30,074 bases of DNA from JACOYH01 sp964469735 (GTDB taxonomy: Bacteria; Patescibacteriota; Minisyncoccia; Minisyncoccales; MHMH01). This document shows, one piece after another, positions 14,881-22,772 of this stretch (position 1 is the stretch's first letter; each line of letters opens with the position of its first letter). The notes below the pieces were generated by a model. That model searched no databases. It saw only the letters and a list, made by a program, of their open reading frames with translations, and was not told the origin of the DNA. The DNA lies in contig CAYXYS010000001.1 in NCBI GenBank assembly GCA_964469735.1, positions 1-30,074 on the forward strand, given 5' to 3'. A program made the position numbers and the translations under genes.

Positions 14881-15312
14881 ATGGCTAAAAAGCATTCTTT
14901 AGTCAGGACGATTTATCTTTATCTTTTTACTATCGTGGGCCTTTCTTTGGTGGTTATAGGCACGGTGAGGTTTTTAGATATGGGGCTGAAGGCGTTTGTT
15001 TTTACCGGAGCTGAAGAACCCGAAAGAATCCAGCAGAAATACTACCAGGGATATTTGCCTTCCGCTGTTGAAAAGATAGCCACCCCGGAAGAAGTAGATG
15101 AGGTAGAGGGCCTAACCGACGCCGAAAAGGAATCTCTCAAAGATTTTATTAGAAGCTACGAGGCATGGCAGGAAGATAGAGGAAAAATAGATTACGTGTC
15201 TTCCAGAAGGCAGCAGGACGCTTCTGTAAATCTCTCAATGATTTTAGTAGGGTTGCCTTTATATCTTTACCACTGGAGGATAATAAGAAGGGAAACTAAA
15301 GACAACGGATAA
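14881..15312 (+). CDS. Two-helix membrane protein (143 aa)
   Basis: A helix near residues 9-31 (TIYLYLFTIVGLSLVVIGTV) and another near 117-132 (LSMILVGLPLYLYHW) enclose a charged ~80-residue domain (PEEVDEVEGLTDAEKESLKD). The layout echoes the preceding 111-aa protein. No family is recognised and no Shine-Dalgarno is seen before the ATG, so coupling to the upstream gene is likely. Confidence 0.7.
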   Translation: MAKKHSLVRTIYLYLFTIVGLSLVVIGTVRFLDMGLKAFVFTGAEEPERIQQKYYQGYLPSAVEKIATPEEVDEVEGLTDAEKESLKDFIRSYEAWQEDRGKIDYVSSRRQQDASVNLSMILVGLPLYLYHWRIIRRETKDNG

Positions 15313-15317
15313 TCGTT

Positions 15318-16313
15318 ATGGAGCTTATTTTTTGGATAGCAGTCTTTATAGTGGCTTTGGCTTTCTTGGTAAAGGGAGCGGATTGGTTCGTTGAAAGCTC
15401 TGAAGTTTTCGGATTGGTAATGGGCCTTTCTCCTTTTATAGTCGGAGTCACGATAGTGGCGATAGGCACGTCTTTTCCCGAGCTTTTGACTTCCATTTTC
15501 GCCATTCTCAACAATGCTTCAGAGATAGTCGTAGCAAACGCGGTCGGTTCCAATATTTCGAACATTCTTCTTATTCTCGGGATTTCCGCTCTGGTCGCCG
15601 GCCGGCTGATGATAACCAGAAGCCTTATCGACATTGACCTGCCTATTTTTTTCGTAGTTTCGATATTATTTTTGGGAGTGACTATAGACGGATTGGTAAC
15701 GTGGCAGGAAGCAATAATTCTTTTATTGGCTTTTTCCGTATATTTTATTTACTCCATCACTCAGCGGCAGGGGAAAGAAGAATCAAAAGAAGTTTCCATA
15801 CTGCCGACAAGAGATATGCGCCGCCACCAGATGAAAGAAATGAAAGATTTAAAGGAAAAGCCTCGGATCAACTGGAAAGTTTTCTTTTTTTTCATCCTGG
15901 GTATTGTTGGATTGTATATTGGTTCCAAATACGTTATTGAATCTACTCTCAAGATTTCAGAGATGGCCAATATTGCTCCGGCGATAGTGGCAATAACCGC
16001 CATAGCTATAGGCACCTCCCTTCCCGAGCTGATAGTTTCCGTTCAGGCGGCGAGAAAAGGAAAGCACGAAATCGCCATTGGAAACGTTTTCGGCTCTAAT
16101 ATTTTCAACATGCTGCTGGTGGTGGGAGTTCCCGCCCTGATAACCGACCTAACCGTGGAGTACAACACTTTAACTTTGGGAATTCCCGTTTTGATTTTCA
16201 CAAGCATGTTCTTTGTGATTTCCGGAATATCCCAAAGAATTCACAAATGGGAGGGAGCGATGTATTTGGTGGCTTACGCATTCTTCATCGGAAAACTATT
16301 TAAGATATTTTAA
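15318..16313 (+). CDS. Calcium/sodium antiporter (CaCA superfamily, YrbG type)
   Basis: The 331-residue integral membrane protein has the two inverted alpha-repeats of the Ca2+/cation antiporters: GTSFPELLTSIFA with VANAVGSNISNILL in the first half, and GTSLPELIVSVQAA with IGNVFGSNIFNMLL in the second. These supply the ion-coordinating Glu and Asn residues. About ten membrane segments are expected, with a cytoplasmic loop near residues 152-190 (rich in Lys/Arg/Glu). It likely exchanges Ca2+ for Na+ (or K+/H+) across the inner membrane. It follows the small membrane genes by 5 nt and precedes the permease by 1 nt. Confidence 0.93.
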   Translation: MELIFWIAVFIVALAFLVKGADWFVESSEVFGLVMGLSPFIVGVTIVAIGTSFPELLTSIFAILNNASEIVVANAVGSNISNILLILGISALVAGRLMITRSLIDIDLPIFFVVSILFLGVTIDGLVTWQEAIILLLAFSVYFIYSITQRQGKEESKEVSILPTRDMRRHQMKEMKDLKEKPRINWKVFFFFILGIVGLYIGSKYVIESTLKISEMANIAPAIVAITAIAIGTSLPELIVSVQAARKGKHEIAIGNVFGSNIFNMLLVVGVPALITDLTVEYNTLTLGIPVLIFTSMFFVISGISQRIHKWEGAMYLVAYAFFIGKLFKIF

Positions 16314-16314
16314 G

Positions 16315-17442
16315 ATGTTTAATTTTCTAAAAGGACTCTCCGTTTTTTCAGGAACGATTATAGGGGTAGGGATTTTCGGTCTTCCTTACGTAGCCTCAAA
16401 GGCGGGGTTCTCAGTGGTTTTGGCTTATTTCTTATTTTTGACCGTTATAGCTGTGGTTATTCATTTGATGTATGCCGAGGTTTCTTTGGGCATGGGGAAA
16501 ATTCACCAGTTTCCCGGAGCTGTGGGAATGCATTTAGGCCCCCGTTGGAAAAAGTTTACTTTTATTACAACCAGTCTGGGGTTGATAGGGGCTCTTTTGG
16601 CTTATTTAATAGTAGGCGGTAATTTTCTTTATTCTTTTTTTTCTCCGTCCTTTGGCGGAGGAGTTTTGCTTTATACTCTTTTGTTTTTTGCCGCCGGGGC
16701 CTTTTTTATTTTCAGGGGCGTTAAAAGCATTTCCCTCATAGAGCTGCTTCTCCTTTTGGTTTTCTTTGTAATTTTGGCGGCGTTTTTCATAAAATCAATG
16801 CCCCATATCGACGTTAACTATCTGAAGGGCATGGATTTGAGTTTTTTCGTTCTTCCTTATGGAGTAATACTTTTTGCTTTGTGGGGAAGCAATATTATTC
16901 CGGAGGTAAAAGATATTGTTAGGGGCAGCAGGAAAATGCTGCGGCGAGTGGTAATTTCGGGAACCTTGCTGGCTTCCGTTACTTATTTGTTTTTTATTTA
17001 CGTTATCTTGGGGGTTTCGGGGCCCGACACCTCAAAGGAAGCCATCTCCGGGCTGGTTCAGGCTTTGGATAATGGAATAGTCAGATTCGGTTTTATCTTC
17101 GGAGTGATAACCTGCTTTACTTCTTTTATAACGCTGGGGCTGTCGCTAAAAAACATTTTGTATCGCGATTTCGGAGTAAACAGGAAGCTTTCCTGGCTGA
17201 TAACCTGTTCTTTGCCCCTTTTACTTTTCTTTGCCGGAGCCAGGGAATTCATTGAAGTCATCGGTCTGACGGGAGCCGTGGCCGTGGGCATAATGGGAAT
17301 AATAATAGTCTTTCTTTATAAAGAGTTTATAGCCAGGAAATTCAGCCGCAAAATCAGCCGGTTTGCCTATATTCTGCCTGCCGTTTTCGTTTTGGGCGTG
17401 GTCCTCGAAATATTCTCTTTTTTCGCTAAAAATATTTCCTAA
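16315..17442 (+). CDS. Amino-acid permease (APC superfamily, aromatic amino-acid permease-like)
   Basis: The 375-residue protein has about eleven hydrophobic helices. The first helix carries the APC unwound-helix motif GTIIGVGIFGLPYVASKAGF, and the order of helices resembles the HAAAP/aromatic amino acid permease branch. The substrate cannot be decided from sequence; uptake of an amino acid is expected, fitting a host-dependent or auxotrophic cell. It starts 1 nt after the antiporter stop. Confidence 0.85.
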   Translation: MFNFLKGLSVFSGTIIGVGIFGLPYVASKAGFSVVLAYFLFLTVIAVVIHLMYAEVSLGMGKIHQFPGAVGMHLGPRWKKFTFITTSLGLIGALLAYLIVGGNFLYSFFSPSFGGGVLLYTLLFFAAGAFFIFRGVKSISLIELLLLLVFFVILAAFFIKSMPHIDVNYLKGMDLSFFVLPYGVILFALWGSNIIPEVKDIVRGSRKMLRRVVISGTLLASVTYLFFIYVILGVSGPDTSKEAISGLVQALDNGIVRFGFIFGVITCFTSFITLGLSLKNILYRDFGVNRKLSWLITCSLPLLLFFAGAREFIEVIGLTGAVAVGIMGIIIVFLYKEFIARKFSRKISRFAYILPAVFVLGVVLEIFSFFAKNIS

Positions 17443-17450
17443 TTCTGATT

Positions 17451-18695
17451 ATGCTGGTTGCCGACTTACATCTGCATTCTAAATATTCTCGAGCTACCTC
17501 CAAAGACATGGATTTGGAGAATCTGGACAAATGGGCCAAAGTCAAGGGGATAAAACTTTTGGGAACAGGCGACTTCACCCATCCCGAGTGGTTCAATAAT
17601 TTAAGAGAAAAATTGGAGCCAGCCGAAACCGGTTTGTTTAAATTAAAAGAGATGCCTAGCTCTACCCGCTTTATGCTGACGGCTGAGATAAGCTGCATTT
17701 ACAGCAAGGGCGGCAAGGTAAGGAAAATTCATATTATCGTGCTGGCCCCTTCCTTTGAAGCGGTTGAGAAAATAAACGCCAAATTGGGGCAGATAGGCAA
17801 CCTTAAAGCCGACGGCAGGCCAATTGTGGGATTGGATGCTTTGGAGCTGGCTAAAATATGCTGGGAGGCCTCTAAAGATTGCCTGGTTATTCCGGCTCAC
17901 GCTTGGACTCCGTGGTTCGGCATATTCGGTTCCAAGTCCGGCTTTGACTCGATGGAAGAGTGCTTCGGCGATTATTCAAAATATATTTATTCTATAGAAA
18001 CAGGACTGTCGTCGGATCCGGCCATGAATTGGCGGCTTTCAGCTCTAGACAGAATAACCTTGATTTCCAATTCCGATGCCCATTCCCCCCCGAAAATAGG
18101 CAGGGAGGCTAATGTTTTTGACGTGGGCTTGAGCTATCCCGAAATTACCGGAGCCATAAAAGAAGGAAGTCCGGATAAGTTTCTTTACACGGTGGAGTTT
18201 TTCCCGGAAGAGGGCAAATACCATTACGACGGCCATCGCGCCTGCGAAGTCAGCCTTTCTCCCAAAGAATCAAAAAAATACAACAATACCTGCCCGGTTT
18301 GCGGCAGGCCTTTAACTATAGGGGTGATGAACAGGGTGGAAGAGCTGGCTGACAGGCCCGAAGGATTTAAGCCGGAAGGAGCAGTTCCTTTTAAAAGTTT
18401 GGTTCCCCTAAAAGAAATTATTGCAGAAGCTCTTGGAGTCGGAGCCGGCAGCCTTAGGGTCGGAAAAGAATATGACAGCTTGATTAAAAATATCGGCAGC
18501 GAATTTGAAATATTGCTTTCGGCTGATAGAAAAGATTTGGCTGAGGCAGCCGGTCCGGAAATTGCCGAAGGGGTGGTCCGCGTTAGGGAGGGAAAAGTCC
18601 AAGTGGAGCCAGGCTACGACGGCGTCTACGGAAAAGTGAAGATATTCTCCAAAAACGAGGAGAGGGGTGAAATAAGGCAAAAGACTTTGTTTTGA
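17451..18695 (+). CDS. Endonuclease Q (PHP-domain DNA repair nuclease)
   Basis: EndoQ, first described in Thermococcales and also present in some bacteria, nicks DNA 5' of deaminated bases and AP sites. The 414 residues begin with the PHP metal motif ADLHLHSKYSR (D5, H7, H9), then GTGDFTHPEW, LTAEISCIY, PAHAWTPWFG, SNSDAHSP, all PHP metal ligands. The family-specific zinc element GHRACEVSL followed by CPVCGRPLTIGVMNRVEELA distinguishes EndoQ from other PHP proteins. The length is normal. The last residues QKTLF resemble a bacterial beta-clamp-binding pentapeptide (Q-x-x-L-F). It ends the operon begun at 13701. Confidence 0.9.
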   Translation: MLVADLHLHSKYSRATSKDMDLENLDKWAKVKGIKLLGTGDFTHPEWFNNLREKLEPAETGLFKLKEMPSSTRFMLTAEISCIYSKGGKVRKIHIIVLAPSFEAVEKINAKLGQIGNLKADGRPIVGLDALELAKICWEASKDCLVIPAHAWTPWFGIFGSKSGFDSMEECFGDYSKYIYSIETGLSSDPAMNWRLSALDRITLISNSDAHSPPKIGREANVFDVGLSYPEITGAIKEGSPDKFLYTVEFFPEEGKYHYDGHRACEVSLSPKESKKYNNTCPVCGRPLTIGVMNRVEELADRPEGFKPEGAVPFKSLVPLKEIIAEALGVGAGSLRVGKEYDSLIKNIGSEFEILLSADRKDLAEAAGPEIAEGVVRVREGKVQVEPGYDGVYGKVKIFSKNEERGEIRQKTLF

Positions 18696-18700
18696 TTGTG

Positions 18701-18838
18701 CCCGGTAGTGAAAATTCGACAACCCTTAAAGTTGTGGATTAAACTACAGGGATGACATATTGTAAAAACGCAATTATTAATTAAATGCGGCAGTCAATTT
18801 GACCGAGTCAAAACAACTGCCGAATTTCTACTACCGGG
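18701..18838. repeat. Inverted-repeat element / candidate structured RNA
   Basis: The 21-nt arms CCCGGTAGTGAAAATTCGACA (split: CCCGGTAGTG + AAAATTCGACA, 18701-18721) and its near-complement at 18818-18838 pair at 19 of 21 positions counting one G-U. The interior holds ACAAC/GTTGT, CGCA/TGCG and GTCA/TGAC hairpins. The element begins 5 nt after the EndoQ stop and its right arm ends one base before the next ATG, so it fills the whole intergenic region. It could be a small TIR-bounded (MITE-like) insertion, or a multi-branched leader RNA. Confidence 0.6.
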
Positions 18839-18839
18839 T

Positions 18840-19202
18840 ATGATTGAAGAATATAAGCTCGGCCTTATTACAATCGACGGAGAAGACTATGACTGCGACG
18901 TGCAAGTCCGATGGGACGATGAGGTTTCGGAGTGGAAGAGAGACGAAGATTATAAAATAAAGTTGCAGGACGTTTTGCCGGCTTTGGAGCAAAACCCCGA
19001 AGTTATAGTAATCGGCAACGGAGAGGCGGGCATGTGCGAAGTAGAAGAGGAAGCTAAAAGAGCGATAGAAGAACGGGGGATTAAGCTCATTATCGACAAG
19101 ACCGAGCAGGCCACGAGAACTTTTAATATTCGCAAAGAGGATTCTCTGGAAGAAGAAGGGCGGTTGGAAAAAGTGATAGGGCTTTTTTGTTTAAATTACT
19201 AA
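18840..19202 (+). CDS. Mth938-domain protein (DUF498-like)
   Basis: The 120 residues match the Mth938-like fold: an N-terminal DGEDYDCDVQVRWDDEVSEW stretch, the strand-turn VIVIGNGEAGMCEVEEEAKR that corresponds to the family 'xxIGTG' region, and RGIKLIIDKTEQATRTFN, followed by VIGLFCLNY. Archaeal and bacterial members have unknown function; eukaryotic relatives (NDUFAF3) assist respiratory complex I assembly, which is not expected here. No ribosome binding site is visible; the start codon abuts the right arm of the inverted repeat. Confidence 0.85.
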   Translation: MIEEYKLGLITIDGEDYDCDVQVRWDDEVSEWKRDEDYKIKLQDVLPALEQNPEVIVIGNGEAGMCEVEEEAKRAIEERGIKLIIDKTEQATRTFNIRKEDSLEEEGRLEKVIGLFCLNY

Positions 19203-19226
19203 GCTTCCATTTTTTCCTGTTTTGAT

Positions 19227-19232
19227 TAAAAT
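19227..19232 (+). promoter_or_regulatory. -10 box of the MEMO-family gene
   Basis: TAAAAT is followed by AACCGGTT and the ATG at 19241. The 8-nt gap again suggests a leaderless message. No good -35 is seen. Confidence 0.5.
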
Positions 19233-19240
19233 AACCGGTT

Positions 19241-20185
19241 ATGGAAAAGAAAGCCAAAATAAGGCCCTTTTCGGCGGCAGGCCAGTTCTACCCCGAAGAT
19301 AAAAAAGAATTGGAAGAAGAACTCAATAGATTGATGGCAGAATCTCCGTCTCCTCGGATAAACGGAGAAGTTTTTGGGTTGCTTCTGCCTCATGCCAGTT
19401 ACGTTTTTTCAGGAGCAGTTGCCGCTTTGGGGGTAAAAGCCGTTGAAGGGAATAAGTTTGATACCGTCATCGTTTTAGCCGATTCCCATTACGAGTATTT
19501 TGAGGGGGTTTCCGTATGGCCGGAAGGGGAGTGGGAGACTCCGCTTGGGAAGATAGAGGTGGACAAGGAAACGGCCGGTAAAATAATTTCTTCTTCGGAG
19601 AGATTTGTTTCCAGGCAATCTGCCCATCTTTTCGACCACACCATAGAAGTCCAGCTGCCCCTTGTCCAAAAAGCCTTGGGCCGGTTTAAGCTTGTTCCGA
19701 TAGTAATAGGCTCGGAGGATAGGGATTGGAAAAAACTGGCGGAAGCCATTTTCGGCATCATAAAAGGAAAAAAGGTTTTGATAATCGCTTCTTCGGATTT
19801 ATCCCATTATCCTCCCTACGAAGAGGCCAAGAAAGCCGACCAAGCTATCTTGAAGGCGATTGAAGGCTTGGATACGGAAATATTAGATAAGAACATAGCG
19901 GAATTGAAAAAAAAGAATATTCCCGATGCCCAGACTTTTTTGTGCTCCAGGGATTCGGTAAAAGCCTTAATGGAGATTACAAGAAATTTCGGCGGCAAGG
20001 CTCGGGTGTTGGGATACACTAACTCCGGGGATTTAAGAGGAGGCAAAGCGCGGGTAGTGGGATACGGTTCCGTAGCTTTTTTCAAAGAGGAAGGCTTGGC
20101 TCCGGAAGAAAAAAAAGAACTAATGGACATTGCCAAACCTCAATGGAGAGCATTATCGGGGGTAAATCGGTTGATAAGTTCATAG
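19241..20185 (+). CDS. MEMO-family protein (AmmeMemoRadiSam system protein B)
   Basis: The 314-residue protein belongs to the MEMO family, a fold related to class III extradiol dioxygenases that occurs with AMMECR1 and a radical SAM protein in many prokaryotes. Conserved metal-site motifs are visible: FYPEDKKELEEEL, LLLPHASYVFSGAVAA, ADSHYEYFEG, DHTIEVQLPLVQ and ASSDLSHYPPYEEAKKAD, plus RVLGYTNSGD near the end. The exact reaction is unknown. AMMECR1 and the AmrS-type radical SAM are not adjacent; the partial radical SAM at the left edge is not obviously that partner. Confidence 0.92.
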   Translation: MEKKAKIRPFSAAGQFYPEDKKELEEELNRLMAESPSPRINGEVFGLLLPHASYVFSGAVAALGVKAVEGNKFDTVIVLADSHYEYFEGVSVWPEGEWETPLGKIEVDKETAGKIISSSERFVSRQSAHLFDHTIEVQLPLVQKALGRFKLVPIVIGSEDRDWKKLAEAIFGIIKGKKVLIIASSDLSHYPPYEEAKKADQAILKAIEGLDTEILDKNIAELKKKNIPDAQTFLCSRDSVKALMEITRNFGGKARVLGYTNSGDLRGGKARVVGYGSVAFFKEEGLAPEEKKELMDIAKPQWRALSGVNRLISS

Positions 20186-20200
20186 AAGATAGGCCATAAT
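20171..20200 (+). promoter_or_regulatory. Promoter of the hydrolase-methyltransferase pair
   Basis: TTGATA (20171-20176), an 18-nt spacer and CATAAT (20195-20200) lie inside the end of the MEMO gene; the ATG follows after 6 nt. This fits a leaderless transcript starting a new unit. Confidence 0.55.
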
Positions 20201-20206
20201 AGTTCA

Positions 20207-20992
20207 ATGAAGAAAGTAAAAGCTTTGGCATTCATTTTATCCTGCCTTTTCATATGGTGGAACTTTTTGTCTTGGCTGAGCAGCGTCATGCCCGTATTCA
20301 AAAGAAAGAAAGAATATCAATTCCGGAATTTTGTGGAAATTACTCCTCTTCCCGACTGCATAATCGTTTTCAATTCCGGAGGATGGGGATATACATCCCT
20401 GGAAAAGGAAACCGATTTTCGCACCATTGTTTTGGGAATCCAGGAGCAGCTGAATAATTGGGGGTATAAGTCAGCCGTTATCCCTTATCAGCGGGCAAAA
20501 GAAACCATATTAGGAAAATTAAGCGGAACCAGAGAGATAATTAATTATTTTAGTTCGCAGTCTAAACATTTGGCCAGGCAGATTAACGAATTCTTAAAAG
20601 AGAATCCAGACAAAAAAGTAATACTGGCCGGCCTTTCGATGGGAGCTTTTTTTGTAGACGAAACATTAAAGCACATCGAAAACAGGTCGTCTGTTTTGGC
20701 TATAAAGGTGGGAGTTCCTTTTTATTCCGATCATTTTCATTCTGACAAAACCATTGATATTAACAACGAAAGAGACGTCCTGGTTTATTGCAATAGCAAG
20801 CTGTTGTTCGGAGCTTTTTTCCGCGGGCTGGGGAAATGGATGCTATCCAGACTGAAAGGCCGGCCAATGCCTTTAGGAAAAGCTATAGTGGTTCCCGGGC
20901 ACAATAATTCCTACAGATGGGATTCTCCGAAAATAAAGGCGCAAGTAATCAGTTTTTTGGAAAAACAGTTTTCTAAAGATGGAATTTCTTAA
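20207..20992 (+). CDS. Membrane-anchored alpha/beta-hydrolase-like protein
   Basis: An N-terminal hydrophobic segment (residues 5-29, ALAFILSCLFIWWNFLSWLS) is an uncleaved anchor or signal. The rest has the order of an alpha/beta hydrolase: strand CIIVFNSGGWGY, helix, strand VILAGLSMGAFF with the nucleophile elbow GLSMG (Ser144), and a C-terminal VVPGHNNSYRW holding the likely catalytic His near 231. The acid residue could be the Asp of DVLVYC. The substrate is unknown; esterase, lipase or peptidase activity is possible. Its last codons overlap the next gene by 14 nt. Confidence 0.78.
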   Translation: MKKVKALAFILSCLFIWWNFLSWLSSVMPVFKRKKEYQFRNFVEITPLPDCIIVFNSGGWGYTSLEKETDFRTIVLGIQEQLNNWGYKSAVIPYQRAKETILGKLSGTREIINYFSSQSKHLARQINEFLKENPDKKVILAGLSMGAFFVDETLKHIENRSSVLAIKVGVPFYSDHFHSDKTIDINNERDVLVYCNSKLLFGAFFRGLGKWMLSRLKGRPMPLGKAIVVPGHNNSYRWDSPKIKAQVISFLEKQFSKDGIS

Positions 20993-21614
20993 AAAATTAT
21001 TAAAACCTTTGATTGAGGTTTTCAAACAGCCGATAAACCGAATGGTTCATCGGAAAGAATTGCCGCCTTTATTTTCGCTTTTAGGTTCTCTCCCGCCATT
21101 TCCGAAGGTCCTTGAAGTCGGCTGCGGCAGGGGATATTCATTGCCGATTATTATTGAGCATTTTCATCCGCGAAAGATAGTGGCTTTTGATTTGGACGAT
21201 GAAGAGCTGGAAGAAGCGAAGAAATTAGCCGAAAAGGAAGGATTGGATAGCGTTGAAATAAGGAAGCTAGATGCCGCCTCCCTGCCTTTCCCCGGCAGCT
21301 CTTTTAACGTGGTGCTGGTGTCCGCTGTTTTACATCACATAAAAGAGTGGCAGAAAGCGGTGAGCGAGGCTTCTCGGATTTTGGCTCCCGGAGGATATTT
21401 AATATTAAAAGAACCCCTTGGGAAGTCTTTTAAGATAATTCCCATGAATCCCTTTTATAGATGGTACGATAATCCGGCCAGCTTATTAGAAGAGGAAGAT
21501 ATTAGGGATAATCTAAAGAAAAACGCTTTGTCAGTGAAATTCTGGGAATGGCGGGGACTGTACGGAAGGATTTTTAAGTGTTCCTTCAGGGCGGTATGCC
21601 GCAAGGATTCTTAG
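20979..21614 (+). CDS. Class I SAM-dependent methyltransferase
   Basis: The 211-residue protein has the UbiE/Methyltransf_11-type core: KVLEVGCGRGYSLP (44-57), the acidic end of strand 2 in VAFDLDDEE, RKLDAASLPFP, VVLVSAVLHHIKEWQKA and ILAPGGYLILKEP. The C-terminal third is specific and not assigned. Small-molecule or lipid methylation is more likely than nucleic acid, but this is a guess. It overlaps the hydrolase gene and probably works with it. Confidence 0.85.
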   Translation: MEFLKKLLKPLIEVFKQPINRMVHRKELPPLFSLLGSLPPFPKVLEVGCGRGYSLPIIIEHFHPRKIVAFDLDDEELEEAKKLAEKEGLDSVEIRKLDAASLPFPGSSFNVVLVSAVLHHIKEWQKAVSEASRILAPGGYLILKEPLGKSFKIIPMNPFYRWYDNPASLLEEEDIRDNLKKNALSVKFWEWRGLYGRIFKCSFRAVCRKDS

Positions 21615-21615
21615 C

Positions 21616-21644
21616 TTGACAGAGGCCCTATTTTCTATTAATAT
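21616..21644 (+). promoter_or_regulatory. Promoter of the secreted-protein gene
   Basis: A perfect TTGACA (21616-21621) right after the methyltransferase stop, a 17-nt spacer and TAATAT (21639-21644). It gives a ~110-nt leader containing an additional AGGAGG-like site near 21695 (AAGGAGG), followed by very short TTG frames that stop at once. Confidence 0.65.
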
Positions 21645-21762
21645 TATATCTGAAGCAATTTTTTTTCGCTTCTCTGCACCTTATTTTTTAAAGAAGGAGG
21701 TTTGAAGAATTGAGCTGATTTAACCACAAGCGAACACCAAGAAAATAAAAGGAGGAATGAAA

Positions 21763-22431
21763 ATGAAAAAGGTATTCTTTCTCGCAGGAGTACTTGCGTT
21801 GATCATCGCCCTGTTCGCGGCGCCGGCCTCCGCGGCCAGCCCCAATAAAGACTTCGTCAGCATCCAAGACGGCGTGCTGACCTACTCTGCCGGCCACTAT
21901 CTGGAAGGGGAACCCCTCCAGGTGGGCTACGACCCCTACGGTTACAACTACCAGGGCCATATGTTCAGGGGATCTTACGCCAACGTTTACCTCGGCGCCG
22001 CTGGATTTCCGCCCTACGATGGCGATACCGAAGCGTACTTAGCCGAAAATCCCGGAGCTGAAAGCCACTTTGCCTGGCCGTACAGGGACGACCAGCTCGT
22101 CATGAAATGGAATGACGCCTGGTTAAGTAACAAGGATCGCGACGGTGACGGTAAGCTCGACCGGCATTACGGCTACGACAGCTACATCGGTTCCGGCGCC
22201 TGGGAAACCAACCATCAGAGCGGCGGCCAGGGCAAAGATCACTGGACTTATTTCTGTAAGATCGTCGCCGCCCCGGCCGATGCCTACGCCGATAACGGAA
22301 TATGGTATACTGCCGACGGCATCGAGATCGGCCCGGTTATCTGGTCCGCTTTCGCCATCATCCAGGAAGTGGAGAGTGGCTCGGGAGCTACCTATATCAG
22401 TCCGGCTGGCCCCGGAGTCGGAAAGTGGTGA
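21763..22431 (+). CDS. Secreted protein with EF-hand-like loop
   Basis: The 222-residue product starts with a classic signal peptide (KKVFFLAGVLALIIALFAAP, cleavage near PASA-A). The mature part is rich in Tyr, Gly, Asp and Trp and includes DRDGDGKLD (125-133), which fits the DxDxDG calcium-binding loop of EF-hand/dockerin type. No enzyme motif is seen. GGAGGA at 21751-21756 places the better start at 21763; the ATG at 21757 is too close. Codons are strongly C-ending (TAC, AAC, GAC, ATC) and GC-rich compared with all neighbours. With a consensus promoter, a perfect ribosome binding site and a UUCG-loop terminator, it is probably abundant (inference). Confidence 0.85.
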   Translation: MKKVFFLAGVLALIIALFAAPASAASPNKDFVSIQDGVLTYSAGHYLEGEPLQVGYDPYGYNYQGHMFRGSYANVYLGAAGFPPYDGDTEAYLAENPGAESHFAWPYRDDQLVMKWNDAWLSNKDRDGDGKLDRHYGYDSYIGSGAWETNHQSGGQGKDHWTYFCKIVAAPADAYADNGIWYTADGIEIGPVIWSAFAIIQEVESGSGATYISPAGPGVGKW

Positions 22432-22495
22432 CCTAGACAACGGCCGCAAACTCAATCTCATCTGTAAGGAAGAGATAATTCTTCAAAACTTTAAC

Positions 22496-22526
22496 AAAAA
22501 AGGGACTGCTTCGGCGGTCCCTTTTA
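22496..22526 (+). terminator. Intrinsic terminator with UUCG tetraloop
   Basis: GGGACTGC-TTCG-GCGGTCCC forms an 8-bp stem (one G-U) extended by AAAA/TTTT, capped by the extra-stable TTCG loop and followed by TTTTAATTT. It terminates the secreted-protein transcript. Confidence 0.9.
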
Positions 22527-22528
22527 AT

Positions 22529-22556
22529 TTGTATTTTTTAACCGTTGGGCTACAAT
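22529..22556 (+). promoter_or_regulatory. Promoter of the DUF1858 gene, apparently leaderless
   Basis: TTGTAT (22529-22534), 16 nt, TACAAT (22551-22556), then ATATTC and ATG 22563. The in-frame ATG at 22545 would lie upstream of the -10 box and is rejected. Confidence 0.6.
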
Positions 22557-22562
22557 ATATTC

Positions 22563-22772
22563 ATGGAAAAAGAAGTCAAAATTACCAAGGATATGACCAT
22601 TAACGAGGTCATCCAAAAGTATCCGAAAAGCGCTGTGGTCTTTATGGAGCACGGTTTTTACTGCATAGGCTGTCCGGCCTCTCAGGCAGAAACTATTGAG
22701 CAGGGAGCCGAACTCCACCAGGTCGATTTAAATAAGCTCTTAGACGACCTCAATAAAGCGGCGGAACAATGA
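22563..22772 (+). CDS. DUF1858 redox-disulfide domain protein
   Basis: The 69-residue protein is a stand-alone DUF1858 / hybrid-cluster-protein-associated redox disulfide domain: TKDMTINEVIQKYPKSAVVF, then HGFYCIGCPAS with the CxxC pair, then a short helical tail. Such domains may act as small thiol-redox proteins; the partner is unknown. The stop overlaps the start of the flippase-like gene by ATGA. Confidence 0.88.
   Translation: MEKEVKITKDMTINEVIQKYPKSAVVFMEHGFYCIGCPASQAETIEQGAELHQVDLNKLLDDLNKAAEQ

Noticed and set aside
21757..21762. First ATG of the secreted-protein gene
   Set aside because: Only one base separates it from GGAGG; the second ATG at 21763 has the normal 7-nt spacing.
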